From Gnetum montanum (lineage: Eukaryota; Streptophyta; Gnetopsida; Gnetales; Gnetaceae): a DNA stretch of 64,000 nt. The stretch spans positions 1,834,704-1,898,703 of the forward strand of contig MNCI01003975.1 in assembly GCA_015680685.1 (NCBI GenBank). Direction: 5' to 3'. A program made the position numbers and the translations under genes. This document shows, in pieces, positions 62,475-64,000 of the stretch; position 1 is the stretch's first letter, and each line of letters opens with the position of its first letter. The notes beneath the pieces are model-generated. The model ran no database searches. It worked only from the letters and a program-made list of their open reading frames with translations, and was not told where the DNA came from.

Positions 62475-63488
62475 CTTTATCAACGTGTCCGTATTCTCAT
62501 ACCAAAGGAGATGAGCCAAATAATCTTTTCATGTCTTTTTTGTAAGCTAAGTTCTTCCAATCGTTTTGGTAAGCAAAGTTCTTTGAGTTACAGTTGACAC
62601 ATTAATTGATTATGTAGTGATGTACCATTTCTACGATCTCCATTATTTTCACACTGAGCTGTAATGAAGTGTTCTATATTCATATGCTCTGATAGCTACT
62701 AGTAGGGGAAAAATTGCAGTTGCTTTTGGTAATGCTTGCCTGGAAATGATCAGGCATTATCCTGTATTTCCTGAGATGGCCTTGTAGTGTGCCCCTTCAC
62801 TTATTTTAAAATAGAGGAATGTGAATGTGGTGAAGCAGCCTAACTCGTCTTCCTTGCTGGTTGAATACTAGAGATGCAATCTTGAGATGGTCATCCACTG
62901 AAGAGCTGATTCATAATATTCAATTTCGCAAAGTTCAAACGTATAATAATGTCAATTTGTTTTAGAGGACCAGTGGGGCCTGAAATGGCCAAGCAGACGT
63001 TGAACATCAATAGGATGTTGTACACTATCAATTTTTGCAACATTTTTAAACTACAAACTAGTTTTTATTATGTTTTCCTTTTTATAAAAAAAGAATTTTA
63101 AGGCTGGGTAAACAACTAATCTTTTTGAACAACTAACTATAGCAACGGTTTCTTTTCCCTCCGAGATCTTAAGGCCTTGGTTTTTCGAGTGTTTTCATAA
63201 TAATTATGCTTTCAAAAGCGTGTATGCTGTTGTTCCCATCTGTTTCTTCTATCTATTTGTTTTTTAAACAACTAATTTATATCAATAGCACATCTATTTG
63301 TTTGGAGTTATTTGGAATATAAAATTTGTATTAGGTCAATGAATTTGATTTCTGAAGTCTCTTGCAAACTACATTATCTCACACAATTTTCTATTGATGT
63401 GCTATTGATATGAATTGGTTTGAGATGGCATTTTGATTTTTGTTTCAGTTAACGTATTAAATAGTGTCATTGTCAGTTTCTGTTTCAG
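62475..63488 (+). other. 3' UTR or last intron
   Basis: AT-rich. It contains no AATAAA hexamer. It is a 3' UTR if the stop at 62472 is used, or an intron if the 62451 donor is used. Confidence 0.55.
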
Positions 63489-63533
63489 CTTTCAGAACAG
63501 TTGGAAAAGGTATTTGCAATCAACTTCTCTTAA
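63489..63533 (+). CDS. LON1: Possible alternative last Lon exon
   Basis: After a strong polypyrimidine-CAG (TTTCTGTTTCAG, 63477-63488), 14 in-frame codons LSEQLEKVFAINFS and TAA follow. Joined in phase 0 to 62450, this gives a C-terminus of DDKELSEQLEKV... in place of VDKLPPQ. An AATAAA lies 90 bases downstream. It is a single short exon with no homology support, so confidence is moderate. Confidence 0.4.
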   Translation, partial: LSEQLEKVFAINFS

Positions 63534-63622
63534 GTTGTTTGTTTGAGCAATTTGCAGCATAGTTAAAAGTTTTGCCGAGGACGTAATTACATTTATTCTT
63601 GATCGAGAGTACCACAGATGTT

Positions 63623-63628
63623 AATAAA
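63623..63628 (+). promoter_or_regulatory. Polyadenylation signal candidate
   Basis: AATAAA, the first after the last Lon coding exon (none occurs between 62475 and 63622). It is compatible with a transcript end shortly after 63640. Confidence 0.5.
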
Positions 63629-63633
63629 AGGGA

Positions 63634-64000
63634 GTGCTTTATAAAATTTACTTGTTCTAACCAGTAAAGAGATTATATTAGTAAAATAATATTTGAAGTA
63701 TGAGGATTAAATTCTGTGAAAAATAAAATAACTATACCAAAGAACTAAAATAATGTTAGCTTCAGAAGCTTTAAAGATTGAAGCAGTCTTCAAGTTCTAA
63801 TAACATTCTTTTTAAAAAAATTTTTACTGGTTGCCATCATAATTTATCTACGTTGATTTAAAAGTTTTTTGTTTTTTGGTTTCTTGTGATATGATGCAAT
63901 GGTTTTTTTATCTATACACAAACTTTCTTCAAGTTCCTCATGTATTTTGGAAAGCATGAACGATATGATGTAATGATTTCTTATCTATACACAAACTTTC
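63634..64000. other. Downstream flank with a 40-bp direct repeat
   Basis: AT-rich. GATATGATGCAATGGTTTTT...CACAAACTTTC at 63888-63927 recurs at 63962-64000. Nothing else recognised. Confidence 0.6.

Overview
This window is plant nuclear DNA. The only intact coding sequence is the 3' two-thirds of an ATP-dependent Lon protease gene of the organellar (LON1-like) type on the + strand. Thirteen exons from 1779 to 62474 join in one open frame of 690 codons plus a stop. They cover the end of the N-terminal coiled region, the whole AAA+ module, an acidic linker and the Ser-Lys protease domain. The upstream exons, including any organelle-targeting peptide, lie before the window. The very long introns (37.4, 9.8, 5.5 and 4.4 kb), the AT-rich background and the dense, old, mixed LTR and non-LTR elements suggest a gymnosperm, probably a conifer. 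That assignment is an inference, not something the sequence proves.

Layout: 1-1778 is intron with a tRNA-derived SINE. 1779-2660 holds four exons. 2661-40089 is one 37.4 kb intron containing, in order: a small poly(A)-tailed remnant, a Ty3/chromovirus integrase fragment with LTR-like sequence, a complete but pol-less LTR retrotransposon (8947-13632), two head-to-tail RTE-clade LINE fragments, a copia-like LTR, L1-type LINE pieces in both orientations, a Tat/Athila-like Ty3 gag-pol relic (about 21.7-28.0 kb), a coiled-coil pseudo-ORF with a downstream LTR, an L1-type LINE with endonuclease and ORF1 (33.7-37.1 kb, with a poly-C/N assembly gap), a second chromovirus integrase plus chromodomain with its 3' LTR, and a tRNA-like SINE head. 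40090-45211 carries four AAA+ exons. 45212-55034 is an intron with two related solo-LTR-like copies in opposite orientation, one split by an L1-type LINE, and an RTE LINE that itself contains a second copy of the SINE seen at the window start. 55035-55399 holds two exons. 55400-60885 is an intron with another L1-type LINE and a short RTE tail. 60886-62474 carries the linker, the protease domain and a stop codon. An alternative last exon at 63489-63533 is possible and has an AATAAA downstream.

All mobile elements I recognise are broken by stops or frameshifts, whereas every Lon splice junction and reading phase is intact, so the host gene tolerates about 60 kb of insertions. The coding LTR elements run with the gene and nearly all LINEs run against it. 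The least explained protein-level signal is a conserved extension downstream of the LINE zinc-binding region: a tryptophan-rich segment, followed in two of three copies by a coiled-coil-like stretch. A globular-plus-coiled-coil layout also appears in the pol-less LTR element and in the 30-32.7 kb relic.
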